NCBI GenBank assembly: GCA_016926235.1 | Contig: JAFGOZ010000390.1 | Coordinates: 101,602-165,601, forward strand | Source: Bacteroidales bacterium | Lineage (GTDB): Bacteria; Bacteroidota; Bacteroidia; Bacteroidales; UBA10428 | DNA: 64,000 nt | Direction of reading: 5' to 3' | Part shown: piece by piece, positions 28,722-37,704 of the stretch | Position numbering within the stretch: position 1 is the stretch's first letter | Layout of the letters: every line of letters starts with the position of its first letter | The notes under the pieces: model-generated | Seen by the model: only the letters and a program-made list of their open reading frames with translations | Database searches by the model: none | What the model was told of the DNA's origin: nothing | Program-made: the position numbers and the translations under genes

Positions 28722-30572
28722 ATGAAACGATTCGTATTGTCCTGCCTGTTATTCCTTATCGTTTTAAACTTTTCTTATTCACAAGTTATAAATGATGCCT
28801 TTCGTGAAGTCTTCACGGATGCAGAGTATTTTCTTGTTGAAGAATCATACTATGATGCTCTTCTTGAGTATGACCAGTTGTATAAAAATGGTTTTAAGGA
28901 TAATGCCAATATAAACTACAGGATGGGAATTTGTTATCTTAATATCCCGGGCAAGAAAGATAAAGCCATTCCTTTTCTCGAAAAGGCGATTCAAAATGTT
29001 AGCGCAAGTTATATAGAAGGTTCATTAAAAGAAGTCCATGCCCCGCTAGATGCATTATTGTATCTGGGTAATGCATATAGGGTTAATAATCAGCTTGAAA
29101 AAGCATGTGTAGCTTATAAAAAGTATATTGAACAAGATTCAAAAAATATTGAGAATGTTGAATATTCGAAAAAACAAATTGAGGCTTGTTCAAATGCTAA
29201 AGAATTGATTCAAACATCATTAATTCTTATCTCACAGAATCTGGGCGCACCTGTAAATACTAATGCAAATAATTTTAAGGCAGTAGTTTCAGCTGATGAA
29301 TCACGAATAGTTTATGTTACTGAGCAAAAGTTTTATGATGCAATAATGCAATCAGATAAAAAGGATGGGAAATGGGATGAGCCGGTTAACCTAACACCTC
29401 AGGTACAATCGGATGGAGATCAATATCCTTGTTATCTGTCGCCGGATGGCAATATACTGCTTCTTTCAAAAGAAGATTTTTTCAACAGCGACATTTATAT
29501 AAGTACCTATTCTAATGGAGAATGGAAGAAATCAACTTCTGTTGGGAAAGTTATAAATACAAAATATTGGGAATCTCATGCGTGTTTATCCCCAGATGGA
29601 AATACCATGTATTTTGCAAGCAACAGAAAAGGAGGAATTGGTGGTATGGATATCTATTACTCAGTGAAAGGGGCAAATGGGGAGTGGACTGAGCCTGTAA
29701 ATATCGGGTCACCGATAAATACCGAATTAAATGAAGATACTCCCTTTATACTCGGAGATGGGAAAACCTTATATTTCAGCTCTCAGGGACATAAGAATAT
29801 GGGAGGCTTTGATATATTCTATACCAAAAAGAATGATGACGGAACATGGACTGAGCCGGAAAATATAGGTTACCCCATCAATACAACAGATGATGATCTT
29901 TTTTTACAGCCTTTAGGTGAAGGGAATGTTGTGTATAAAACCCAGTTTCTGAAGGATGGCCTGGGTGAAGATGATATTTACCGGATAGAAATTACAGGCA
30001 GACAGGAGAAACCTATGGTGCCTGAAGTTGTTGAAACAGATCAACCAGTTGTTGAAGAGGTAGTTGAGGTGCCTGAGGATATAAAAACACCTGTTAAGGA
30101 TATTTCTGTTGTGGAACAGCCTGTAGAAGAAGAAATTGCAATTGAGAAGCCAGGTGAACGTATCGTTTTAAAGCCTATTTACTTTGATTATGATAAGTAT
30201 TCACTTGATAAGACTTCTTTGACTAAGCTTGAGAATGTAATAAAGGTAATGAAGGAATATTCGGATATTAAACTTATGGTTATTGGTCATACAGACTCAA
30301 AAGGAAGTTTTGAATACAATAAAACTCTTTCTGAGAAACGTGCTAAGGCAACAGTTGATTATCTTAAATCAAAAGGTATATCTGCCGGCAGGATGGAAGT
30401 AAAAGGACAAAGTGAGAGTGAACCTACTGCTATTAATACTAACTCGGATGGTACTGATTGCCCTGAAGGAAGAAGGCTTAACAGAAGAGTAGAATTCAAA
30501 ATGATACAGGGTCAATACGAGAATATAATAATTGAGAAAGAACAGGTTCCCGATAATTTAAAGATAAAGTAA
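28722..30572 (+). CDS. TPR-PD40-OmpA envelope protein (PorE-like)
   Basis: This 616-residue exported protein has a signal peptide (SYSQ end, ~20), TPR-like helices (~24-150; YRMGICYLNIPGKKDKA), a PD40 propeller (~170-430; DGNTMYFASNRKGGIGGMDIY), an acidic Pro/Val/Glu linker (~435-485) and a C-terminal OmpA domain (~490-605; LMVIGHTDSKGSFEYN, LSEKRAKATVDYLKSKGI, GRRLNRRVEF). OmpA domains of this type grip peptidoglycan through Asp and Arg residues, both visible. The layout resembles T9SS component PorE, except that the usual carboxypeptidase-regulatory domain and lipobox are missing. No T9SS genes are in the window. It heads a run of three same-strand paralogues. Confidence 0.9.
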   Translation: MKRFVLSCLLFLIVLNFSYSQVINDAFREVFTDAEYFLVEESYYDALLEYDQLYKNGFKDNANINYRMGICYLNIPGKKDKAIPFLEKAIQNVSASYIEGSLKEVHAPLDALLYLGNAYRVNNQLEKACVAYKKYIEQDSKNIENVEYSKKQIEACSNAKELIQTSLILISQNLGAPVNTNANNFKAVVSADESRIVYVTEQKFYDAIMQSDKKDGKWDEPVNLTPQVQSDGDQYPCYLSPDGNILLLSKEDFFNSDIYISTYSNGEWKKSTSVGKVINTKYWESHACLSPDGNTMYFASNRKGGIGGMDIYYSVKGANGEWTEPVNIGSPINTELNEDTPFILGDGKTLYFSSQGHKNMGGFDIFYTKKNDDGTWTEPENIGYPINTTDDDLFLQPLGEGNVVYKTQFLKDGLGEDDIYRIEITGRQEKPMVPEVVETDQPVVEEVVEVPEDIKTPVKDISVVEQPVEEEIAIEKPGERIVLKPIYFDYDKYSLDKTSLTKLENVIKVMKEYSDIKLMVIGHTDSKGSFEYNKTLSEKRAKATVDYLKSKGISAGRMEVKGQSESEPTAINTNSDGTDCPEGRRLNRRVEFKMIQGQYENIIIEKEQVPDNLKIK

Positions 30573-30760
30573 GGAGTGTCGCTTTATTTTAAATCTTCTA
30601 TTAACCAATTTGTAGCCATAGCAGGGTGAGGTTTATTGTAATTCAAATGTAGATTTCAAAGAGCATCAGATATGATTTATTATGAAGTTTAAAATACTTC
30701 TTTCGTTTTTAAATATTTAATGCAACCCGTTTAATACTAAATAAATTCCCAATTTTATTA

Positions 30761-30768
30761 TATATTTG
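30761..30768 (+). promoter_or_regulatory. Candidate -7 promoter box for the 434-aa propeller gene
   Basis: TATATTTG, an exact TAnnTTTG match, lies 34 bp before the start codon in an AT-rich 230-bp gap. A good TTTG at the right upstream distance is not seen (nearest TTTA at 30730-30733). Confidence 0.4.
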
Positions 30769-30802
30769 TTTACCTATTTATAACTTTAACCTATACCAGG
30801 TT

Positions 30803-32107
30803 ATGAGAAATGTATATTTGCTAATTGTCGGACTGTTTATTTTATCAGGCAGTTTATGTGCTCAAACGCTAAGTGAGCGCATGGAATTATTCGATGATGG
30901 TACATTCTTTTATGAGTCAGAGGATTATAAAGAAGCCATCCATTATTTTATAAAACTTTATGATACAGATCCTGAAAATGGAAATATTTGTTTCCTTGTT
31001 GGTATGTGTTATCTTAATATTCCCGGAGAGGAATCATTGGCAATACCTTATTTAGAGAAAGCGATTACAAAAATTTCTTATACATATAGTAAAAGCACAT
31101 TTCAGGAAGTACGCGCACCATTGCATGCCATGTTTTATCTTGGTAATGCCTATAGGATAAACTCCCAACTGGATAAGGCATTAGATATGTATGATAAGTT
31201 TATGAATTCACCCTATTTTGAAGGAAATTATAATGTCGCCATTGTGCAAAAAGAGATAGATGATTGTAAAAGGGCAAAAGTGATATTTGATAAACCGGTA
31301 AAAACAGAAACAACAAATGTTGGCTTTGTAATCAATGATCAGAATGATAATTTTAATCCTGTAGTTACGGGAAACGATTCTATCATGATATTTGTTACCA
31401 GTCTTAAGTTTTATGATGCCATTATGATGACATATATAACAGACACCGGATGGTGCTATCCAATAAATATAACACCACAGGTAGGCTCAGATGGTGATTG
31501 TTATCCCACATGTCTCTCTTATGATGGCAAAGAACTTTATATGGTGAAACGGGAGAAAAGAAATGATGATATTTATGTAAGCAGGTGGGAAGATGGTGTT
31601 TGGACAGTAATGCAACCATTAAATAAAGATATTAATTCAGGAAAACTCGAATCTCATGCCTCCGTGTCTGCAGATGGAAAATATTTGTATTTTTCGAGCG
31701 AAAAAGGAAGCAAGGGAGGCCTTGATATTTTTATATCTGAAAGAAATGTGGATGGCGATTGGGGTAAGCCGGAAAACCTGGGGAAAAGGATTAATACCGA
31801 TTATGATGAAAACTATCCCTTTATTTCATCTGATGGCCAGGTTTTGTTTTTCTCCTCAAAGGGGCACAATAATATGGGAGGATATGATATATTTTTTAGC
31901 AAGAAAGTTAATGGAGAATGGACGATGCCTGTGAATATTGGTTTCCCGATAAATACAACTGCGGATGATGTGTTTTATTCGATAAATGGAAATGGAGTTG
32001 TTTCGTACAGGGCACTGATAATGGATGAAGGTTATGGTATGAAAGATATATATAAAGTTAGAATAATTGGAGGCGAGAGTCTGCAATTAATTAAGTCAAG
32101 AAAATAA
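30803..32107 (+). CDS. TPR-PD40 propeller protein without C-terminal anchor
   Basis: This 434-residue paralogue of the flanking proteins consists of a signal peptide (~1-20, GSLCAQ end), TPR-like helices (~24-155; FLVGMCYLNIPGEESLA) and a PD40 propeller (~170-420; SADGKYLYFSSEKGSKGGLDI, GHNNMGGYDIFFS). It then stops after KDIYKVRIIGG. It has neither OmpA, SPOR nor regulatory-like domain, so it should be soluble in the periplasm or held by partners. Its reduced form may represent the minimal body of this family. It probably has its own promoter and is followed 110 bp later by the SPOR-bearing paralogue. Confidence 0.88.
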   Translation: MRNVYLLIVGLFILSGSLCAQTLSERMELFDDGTFFYESEDYKEAIHYFIKLYDTDPENGNICFLVGMCYLNIPGEESLAIPYLEKAITKISYTYSKSTFQEVRAPLHAMFYLGNAYRINSQLDKALDMYDKFMNSPYFEGNYNVAIVQKEIDDCKRAKVIFDKPVKTETTNVGFVINDQNDNFNPVVTGNDSIMIFVTSLKFYDAIMMTYITDTGWCYPINITPQVGSDGDCYPTCLSYDGKELYMVKREKRNDDIYVSRWEDGVWTVMQPLNKDINSGKLESHASVSADGKYLYFSSEKGSKGGLDIFISERNVDGDWGKPENLGKRINTDYDENYPFISSDGQVLFFSSKGHNNMGGYDIFFSKKVNGEWTMPVNIGFPINTTADDVFYSINGNGVVSYRALIMDEGYGMKDIYKVRIIGGESLQLIKSRK

Positions 32108-32180
32108 TGTCAGTCCTGTAAAATATACCTTTGGTATTTTAGCCGGTAAACTTTTTTAATGCAATATTGAGTGAAAATCA

Positions 32181-32188
32181 TATATTTG
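32181..32188 (+). promoter_or_regulatory. Candidate -7 promoter box for the SPOR propeller gene
   Basis: TATATTTG (exact TAnnTTTG) sits 29 bp before ATG 32218. A T-rich block at 32152-32157 is the only -33 candidate. If this promoter is used, the in-frame TTG at 32167 lies upstream of the transcript start, which supports ATG 32218 as the real start. Confidence 0.45.
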
Positions 32189-32217
32189 CTTCCATAATTG
32201 GCAAAAAAAAATCTACA

Positions 32218-34365
32218 ATGAAGAGAATAATACTGCTTTCTATACTTGCAATGTTATCGTTTTCTCCTGGGTATTCACAAATGAAGCTTCGTGAGTTATT
32301 TATGGATGCTGAATTTGATTTGTTATACGAAGCCTATGAGGAAGCTCTGGGTAAGTATCTTGAGGTTTTAGCCAGTGATCCGACAAACAGTAATTATAAT
32401 TTTCGGGTAGGGCAATGTTACCTTAATATTCCGGGAGAGAAAGAAAAGGCTATACCCTATCTTGAGATAGCGGTGATGCAGACATCTGCTGCTTACAAGG
32501 AAGGTATTTTTAAAGAAACATCTGCTCCCTTAGAGGCATATCTGTTTTTAGGTAATGCATATAAAGCCGCAAATAAGCTTGAAAATGCAAAAGATGCTTT
32601 TGCTATGTATATTAATCTTGCGGATCCTAAAGATGTTGATAATATTGATTATGCACATCAACAGATAGAGGCATGCAGCACGGCAGAAGAATTTCAAAAT
32701 ACTCCCGTAGATTGTATTGCCCGAAATCTTGGGAAAAATATTAATGATAATTTTTCGAACTATGGACCAGCAGTATCGGGAGATTTAACGACACTCGTCT
32801 TTACTACTAAAACAAATACAGGTAAGGAGCTAATTTATTTTTGCAAAAAGAACAGGAAAGACGAATGGGACTTTCCTAAAGATATTACAGATCAGATAGG
32901 TTCAATCGGTGATTGTAATTCAGCAGATCTCAATTCAGACGGTACAAAATTACTTCTGGTTAAGAAGGATAATTTCAATTCAGATATTTACATGTCGGAA
33001 TATGTAAATAACCAGTGGACCAAAATGAAGAAAATAGGGGGAGATATAAACTCCAAATATTGGGAATCACATGCAGCATTCTCACCAGACGATAAAACCA
33101 TATATTTTACAAGCAACAGGAAGGGTAGTATAGGAGGCCTGGATATTTATAAATCGGAGATGGATGAAAAAGGGAATTGGGGAGAGGCTGAAAATCTAGG
33201 ATCTCCTGTAAATACTGAATATAATGAGGAAACTCCGGCGATGGCTGATGAAACTACCATTTATTTTAGTTCGCAGGGTAATAACAACATGGGGGGGTAT
33301 GATATTTTTTATTCAACACTTGCATATGATGGCACATGGTCTATTCCTATAAATATTGGATATCCTATCAATACAACAGATGATGATCTTAATTTTGTAC
33401 CTATTGATAAAGGGGTCTTTGCTTATCATTCTATAGCAGCACCTGAGGGTTTTGGAGGTCTGGATATTTACCATTACGAGATTTTTTCTGAAATTCATCC
33501 TCATATGGTTGATATTATGGGAAATGTGAAGCTTGATCCAAAGATAGGAGGGAAGGTTGAAGAAGCAATCGTTACAATCCAGGATAAATTTACTTCTGAG
33601 GTAGTTGCGGTAATTAAACCGGATGAAAAAGGGAATTTTGTATATACAGTACCTCCCAGTTCATACAAGCTCGTTTTTGATGCTGAAGGGCATGAAAAGA
33701 AGGAGGAAGATGTAAGATTATATGCCGGTTATGAAAGTCCTGATTACCTTATTCATACACAACTTGAAGAAAAGAAGCAAGAGCCCTGGTTAGCTGAGGA
33801 TAATATGGAAACTGAAAAAACGAAGCCAACCTATTTTTCAGATAACGGAAGCAATGGCTATACGGGAACTGCACGATATACAATTCAAATACGGGCGTAC
33901 AGGGTTGAAGTAAATCCGTCTATATTTACAAACCTTGAAGGTGTAAAGGTGTTTGCCGGTACAGACGGGTATTATAGGTGTGTTTATGGTGAATATTACG
34001 AATATTCTGTAGCCAAGGAGAACTTACAAATTATTCGTCAGCTCGGATACCATGATGCTTTTATAAATAGTATCCGCAGATATTATCGTGATTTAAAGGA
34101 GCCTGTTACACAGGCTGAAACCACTTATAGAGACGATATAGGAGGGTATGCTGTGCAAATTATTGCATTAAAAAATCCTGTTGATATCAGTTATTTTAAG
34201 GATGTTACCAATGTTAAGGTGTCTCATGGTAATGATGGATTTTACAGATATACGGTAGGTGAATTTTCTAATGCGTCTGAAGCAAGAGAAAAACTCATTG
34301 AAATACATCAGAAAGGATATTCAAATGCCTTTATTAGAAAAATCGCTTCGGTACCGAATTACTAG
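32218..34365 (+). CDS. TPR-PD40 propeller protein with two C-terminal SPOR domains
   Basis: From ATG 32218 the protein has 715 residues: signal peptide (PGYSQ end, ~20), TPR-like helices (~24-150; FRVGQCYLNIPGEKEKA), PD40 propeller (~165-420; DDKTIYFTSNRKGSIGGLDIY), carboxypeptidase-regulatory-like sandwich (~427-510) and two SPOR-like domains (~548-625, starting YTIQIRAYRVEVNPSIF; ~641-715, starting GGYAVQIIALKNPVDISYF). SPOR domains bind peptidoglycan strands lacking stem peptides, enriched at division sites. The acylated form is unlikely because there is no lipobox. This ends the three-gene paralogue run; a GNAT gene begins 29 bp later. Confidence 0.87.
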   Translation: MKRIILLSILAMLSFSPGYSQMKLRELFMDAEFDLLYEAYEEALGKYLEVLASDPTNSNYNFRVGQCYLNIPGEKEKAIPYLEIAVMQTSAAYKEGIFKETSAPLEAYLFLGNAYKAANKLENAKDAFAMYINLADPKDVDNIDYAHQQIEACSTAEEFQNTPVDCIARNLGKNINDNFSNYGPAVSGDLTTLVFTTKTNTGKELIYFCKKNRKDEWDFPKDITDQIGSIGDCNSADLNSDGTKLLLVKKDNFNSDIYMSEYVNNQWTKMKKIGGDINSKYWESHAAFSPDDKTIYFTSNRKGSIGGLDIYKSEMDEKGNWGEAENLGSPVNTEYNEETPAMADETTIYFSSQGNNNMGGYDIFYSTLAYDGTWSIPINIGYPINTTDDDLNFVPIDKGVFAYHSIAAPEGFGGLDIYHYEIFSEIHPHMVDIMGNVKLDPKIGGKVEEAIVTIQDKFTSEVVAVIKPDEKGNFVYTVPPSSYKLVFDAEGHEKKEEDVRLYAGYESPDYLIHTQLEEKKQEPWLAEDNMETEKTKPTYFSDNGSNGYTGTARYTIQIRAYRVEVNPSIFTNLEGVKVFAGTDGYYRCVYGEYYEYSVAKENLQIIRQLGYHDAFINSIRRYYRDLKEPVTQAETTYRDDIGGYAVQIIALKNPVDISYFKDVTNVKVSHGNDGFYRYTVGEFSNASEAREKLIEIHQKGYSNAFIRKIASVPNY

Positions 34366-34394
34366 GTACTGATAATTATAGGTTCTATATACAG

Positions 34395-34934
34395 ATGATC
34401 AAGTATCTTGAAAATACGATATTAAAACTTCGGGCTCTTGAACCTACAGATATTGAGTTGTTATACCAATGGGAGAACGATACTTCACTCTGGCGTGTAA
34501 GTAATACACTTGCACCATTTTCAAGGCATACCTTAAGTAAATATCTTGAGAGTGCACATCTGGATATTTTTGAAGTAAAACAGCTCCGGTTAATGATTGA
34601 TCTGAAAGAGGATGATAGTATAATTACAATTGGAGCGATTGATTTGTTTGATTTTGACCCTTATCATTTACGTGCCGGTATTGGAATATTAATTGCTGAT
34701 ACCAGCCAGAGAAATAAAGGATATGCAGCAGGAGCCCTTGATCTGCTTATAAAATATTGCTTTGAAATGCTCCAATTACACCAATTATATTGCAATATAA
34801 CTACAGATAATAAAGTTAGTATAAAGCTATTTACCAATGCCGGTTTTAAAATTATCGGAGAGAAAAAGGATTGGGTAAAAACAATGAATTCATGGATTGG
34901 AGAATATATGCTTCAACTGTTAAAAGAAGAATAG
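34395..34934 (+). CDS. GNAT-family N-acetyltransferase (RimJ/RimL type)
   Basis: This 179-residue cytoplasmic enzyme belongs to the GNAT fold that transfers acetyl from acetyl-CoA to an amine. The N-terminal LRALEPTDIELLYQWEND and the pyrophosphate-binding segment RNKGYAAGALDLLIKYCF (motif A, Q/RxxGxG/A type) match the RimJ/RimL/SpeG-like branch, as does NVSIKLFTNAGFKIIGEKKDW in form (residues ~138-158). Possible substrates include ribosomal protein N-termini or polyamines; none can be chosen. It follows the SPOR protein by 29 bp and may be co-transcribed with it. The convergent nuclease-like gene ends 2 bp away. Confidence 0.9.
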   Translation: MIKYLENTILKLRALEPTDIELLYQWENDTSLWRVSNTLAPFSRHTLSKYLESAHLDIFEVKQLRLMIDLKEDDSIITIGAIDLFDFDPYHLRAGIGILIADTSQRNKGYAAGALDLLIKYCFEMLQLHQLYCNITTDNKVSIKLFTNAGFKIIGEKKDWVKTMNSWIGEYMLQLLKEE

Positions 34935-34936
34935 GT

Positions 34937-35383
34937 TTAAATGCAATATTCCGGAATGTCTTTGAGAAATTGATATTTTTTGTTTTCAAAATCCATTTTA
35001 CAGCAATAATGCGATTTCCCATTGGTTAGTACAAGATAATCAACATGAAGCACCATATTATACACAGCAATCTGATCAAATGTTGTTTGAGTTATTTTTA
35101 CATCAGGAGCTTTACACTCTACAATTAATATGGGATTTCGATTTGATGAAAAGGCAACAATATCACTTCGTATCGATTGTTTGTTAATGGTAAGTGTGTA
35201 TTCAACTGCCAATAATGATGCAGGGTATTTTTTATATTGAATCAGATAGTGGAGGAAGTTTTGACGTACCCATTCTTCAGGAGAAAGGACTATCCATTTT
35301 TTTCTTATTTCATCAAAAATAAATTTCTTTTTACTTTCAGATTTTACTTTCAGCGTAAAAGTGGGTAAATTTAACCGCTCCAT
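34937..35383 (-). CDS. HsdR-N (HSDR_N_2) type PD-(D/E)XK domain protein
   Basis: This 148-residue protein corresponds only to the nuclease N-terminal domain found in type I restriction R subunits. The motif parts are SDIVAFSSNRNPILIVECK, with the Asp and the Glu-x-Lys of the PD-(D/E)XK core, preceded by KWIVLSPEEWVRQNFLHYL. There is no helicase region, and no HsdM or HsdS gene is near, so it is not a restriction system here. Equivalent single-domain proteins are widespread in Bacteroidota, often beside holA as in this case. Its true role is unknown. It is divergent from holA with 88 bp between starts. Confidence 0.85.
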   Translation of the reverse strand: MERLNLPTFTLKVKSESKKKFIFDEIRKKWIVLSPEEWVRQNFLHYLIQYKKYPASLLAVEYTLTINKQSIRSDIVAFSSNRNPILIVECKAPDVKITQTTFDQIAVYNMVLHVDYLVLTNGKSHYCCKMDFENKKYQFLKDIPEYCI

Positions 35384-35471
35384 TTTCCTGTTTTGTTGTG
35401 ATACAAAGCTAACATATTATAGATATAACAGGGGTGAAAGGGCGTAAATATTTGTATAACCATAGGTTTTT

Positions 35472-36470
35472 ATGTACCAGGAAATATTAAGAGATCTCAA
35501 AAACAAGATTTATAAGCCAATTTACTTTTTAATGGGTGAAGAGACCTATTTTATTGATGTAATTACGGATTATATTGCTGAAAATGTGCTTACTGATGCT
35601 GAAAAAACCTTTAATCAAATGGTTTTATATGGAAAGGATACTGATATTGCAACAGTAATAAATACAGCAAAGCGCTTTCCTATGATGGCAAATTATCAGG
35701 TGGTGATTGTGAAGGAAGCACAGAATCTGAAAAATATTGATGATCTTATTTATTATGCAGAAAAACCATTAAAATCAACTTTGCTTGTTATTAATTATAA
35801 ATACAAAAAGTTGGATAAACGGAAAAAACTATTCAAGGTTCTCTCCGATACTGCAGTTCTTTTTGATTCTGCTCGTTTATATGATGATAAGATACCAGCC
35901 TGGGCTACAGGTTATCTAAGAGAACGTAATCGTGCAATAGACCCTGCTGCTGTAATGATGCTGGTAGAATTTTTAGGAAACGATCTTGGGAAAATAGTTA
36001 ATGAGCTGGATAAGCTGCTCCTAATGGTTCCTGAGACTGTAAGTTCAATTACTCCCGATCATATTGAAAAGAATATTGGGATAAGTAAAGAGTATAACAA
36101 TTTTGAATTACATAAGGCACTTGCTCAAAAAAATGTATTGAAAGCCAACCGCATCGTTCACTATTTTTCGAAAAATCCGGGAAATAATCCGATGACTTTA
36201 ACCATAACTTCTTTGTATTATTTCTTTAGTAAAGTTTTAGTGTTTCATTTTCTGAAAGATAAATCCAGGAAGAATGCGGCTGCAGCATTAAAGGTGAATC
36301 CCTTTTTTATGGCGGATTATGAATTAGCAGCGAAAAAATACACAACAAAACAAGTCGTAGATATCATAAGCTATCTTCGTGAGTATGATCTGAAATCAAA
36401 AGGCATGGGAAATGTATCAGCAACTCAGGGAGATTTGCTAAAAGAAATAGTTTATAAAATATTACACTAA
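35472..36470 (+). CDS. holA: DNA polymerase III subunit delta
   Basis: HolA is the clamp-loader subunit that opens the beta sliding clamp. The 332-aa protein shows the standard opening YFLMGEETYFIDVITDYI, NTAKRFPMMANYQVVIVKEA, LLVINYKYKKLDKRKKLFK and the C-terminal helical collar (NPFFMADYELAAKKY; LREYDLKSKG). Length is typical. ATG 35472 gives the canonical N-terminus, as the few residues before the MGEE segment match the family. It is followed 5 bp later by a rhomboid protease gene and then a HAD phosphatase, giving a compact three-gene run. Confidence 0.94.
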   Translation: MYQEILRDLKNKIYKPIYFLMGEETYFIDVITDYIAENVLTDAEKTFNQMVLYGKDTDIATVINTAKRFPMMANYQVVIVKEAQNLKNIDDLIYYAEKPLKSTLLVINYKYKKLDKRKKLFKVLSDTAVLFDSARLYDDKIPAWATGYLRERNRAIDPAAVMMLVEFLGNDLGKIVNELDKLLLMVPETVSSITPDHIEKNIGISKEYNNFELHKALAQKNVLKANRIVHYFSKNPGNNPMTLTITSLYYFFSKVLVFHFLKDKSRKNAAAALKVNPFFMADYELAAKKYTTKQVVDIISYLREYDLKSKGMGNVSATQGDLLKEIVYKILH

Positions 36471-36475
36471 AAGAT

Positions 36476-37096
36476 ATGACCCTGGGACTAATAATAATAA
36501 CCGTTTTAATTTCCATCCTTTGTTTTTATAGTGAGGAATGGATGGGAAAACTACAGTTCAATCCTTACCAGGTTTATCATCGAAAGCAATATTACAGGCT
36601 ATTTACCCATGCTTTTGTTCACGCAGATTGGATTCATTTGCTTATAAATATGTATGTGCTTCACTCGTTCGGAAGGGCTATAGAGTCTGTTTTTTCTGAG
36701 CTGGAGATGGCAGGAATCATCAAATCGGCAAGTTTCTTTTATTTGTTACTTTATTTAGGAGGTTTGCTTTTTTCACCATTAGTAACTTTATTTAAACATA
36801 AAGAAAATATTCTTTATAATTCTGTGGGAGCTTCAGGAGCTGTTTCTGCCGTGGTATTTTGTGTGATCTTTTTCGTTCCAATGGGCAAAATACAATTGTA
36901 TTTTTTATTTCCTATGCCTGCAATAATTTTTGCCATTGCGTACGTTATATATTCAAGTATTATGAGCCGGAGGGCTAAGGATAATATCAATCATGATGCG
37001 CATTTGATTGGTGCATTATTTGGCTTCATGTTCCCGATAATGGTTCATCCAAAGCTAATATATCATTTTATTCATGAGATTATGAATGCATTTTAA
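36476..37096 (+). CDS. Rhomboid-family intramembrane serine protease
   Basis: This 206-residue inner-membrane protein has about six hydrophobic helices. The catalytic dyad is Ser120 in NSVGASGAVS (GxSG motif) and His176 in HDAHLIGALFGF. The supporting HxxxxHxxxN element is HADWIHLLINMY, with Asn58. Rhomboids cleave membrane helices of substrate proteins within the bilayer. The family fit is good and the active site looks complete. It sits 5 bp after holA and 3 bp before the HAD gene. No substrate candidate is evident. Confidence 0.93.
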   Translation: MTLGLIIITVLISILCFYSEEWMGKLQFNPYQVYHRKQYYRLFTHAFVHADWIHLLINMYVLHSFGRAIESVFSELEMAGIIKSASFFYLLLYLGGLLFSPLVTLFKHKENILYNSVGASGAVSAVVFCVIFFVPMGKIQLYFLFPMPAIIFAIAYVIYSSIMSRRAKDNINHDAHLIGALFGFMFPIMVHPKLIYHFIHEIMNAF

Positions 37097-37099
37097 AAT

Positions 37100-37594
37100 A
37101 TGAATAGAAAGAATAAAGCTATATTTCTTGACCGGGATGGTGTGATTAATTATGATGGGGACGAGTATTATACTTATCGAATCGAAGATTTTAAATTGAA
37201 TGAGGGTATTCTGGAGGCATTAAAAATTCTTAAAGACAGAGGATATCTTCTTATTATTATTAGTAATCAGGGGGGGATAGGACGAGGATTGTATAAAAAG
37301 GAAGATACCGATCATTTACACGAGTATATGACTACCCTTATGGAAGAAAAAGGGATTATTCTTGATGAGATATATTACTGCCCTCATTACCCTGATTCAA
37401 GTAAATGCCTGTGCCGTAAACCAAACAGCCTTATGATTGAAAAGGCTCTTGCACGGTTTGATATTATTCCTGAACAATCCTATTTTATTGGTGACAGGGA
37501 AAAGGATGTTGAGGTTGCAATAAAAGCCGGAGTTATTCCAATAAAAATAAATGCAAATGAAAATTTGATACGTTATTTAGATAAGATAAAATAA
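37100..37594 (+). CDS. HAD-IIIA phosphatase (GmhB-like)
   Basis: This 164-aa cytoplasmic phosphatase belongs to the histidinol-phosphatase/GmhB branch. D11 and D13 in FLDRDGVIN are the nucleophile and acid/base. ISNQGGIGRG is motif II, CPHYPDSSKCLCRKPN is the zinc-binding Cys/His loop and FIGDREKDVEVAIKAG carries motif IV. GmhB removes a phosphate from D-glycero-D-manno-heptose 1,7-bisphosphate during LPS inner-core synthesis. No heptose pathway partner (gmhA, hldE) is near, so the substrate is inferred. It overlaps no neighbour and ends the holA run. Confidence 0.88.
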   Translation: MNRKNKAIFLDRDGVINYDGDEYYTYRIEDFKLNEGILEALKILKDRGYLLIIISNQGGIGRGLYKKEDTDHLHEYMTTLMEEKGIILDEIYYCPHYPDSSKCLCRKPNSLMIEKALARFDIIPEQSYFIGDREKDVEVAIKAGVIPIKINANENLIRYLDKIK

Positions 37595-37704
37595 ACTGAC
37601 TGGAAACTTCAAGTCCTTTGATTTGATTTATATTTCGTCTACTAATCATCTGAAAATTCAATTAAAATAATATTTTTACATCTTAATTTTAAATTGTAAT
37701 ATTA

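Noticed and set aside
34937..35383. A type I restriction-modification system
   Set aside because: Only the HsdR N-terminal domain is present; no helicase part, methylase or specificity subunit.
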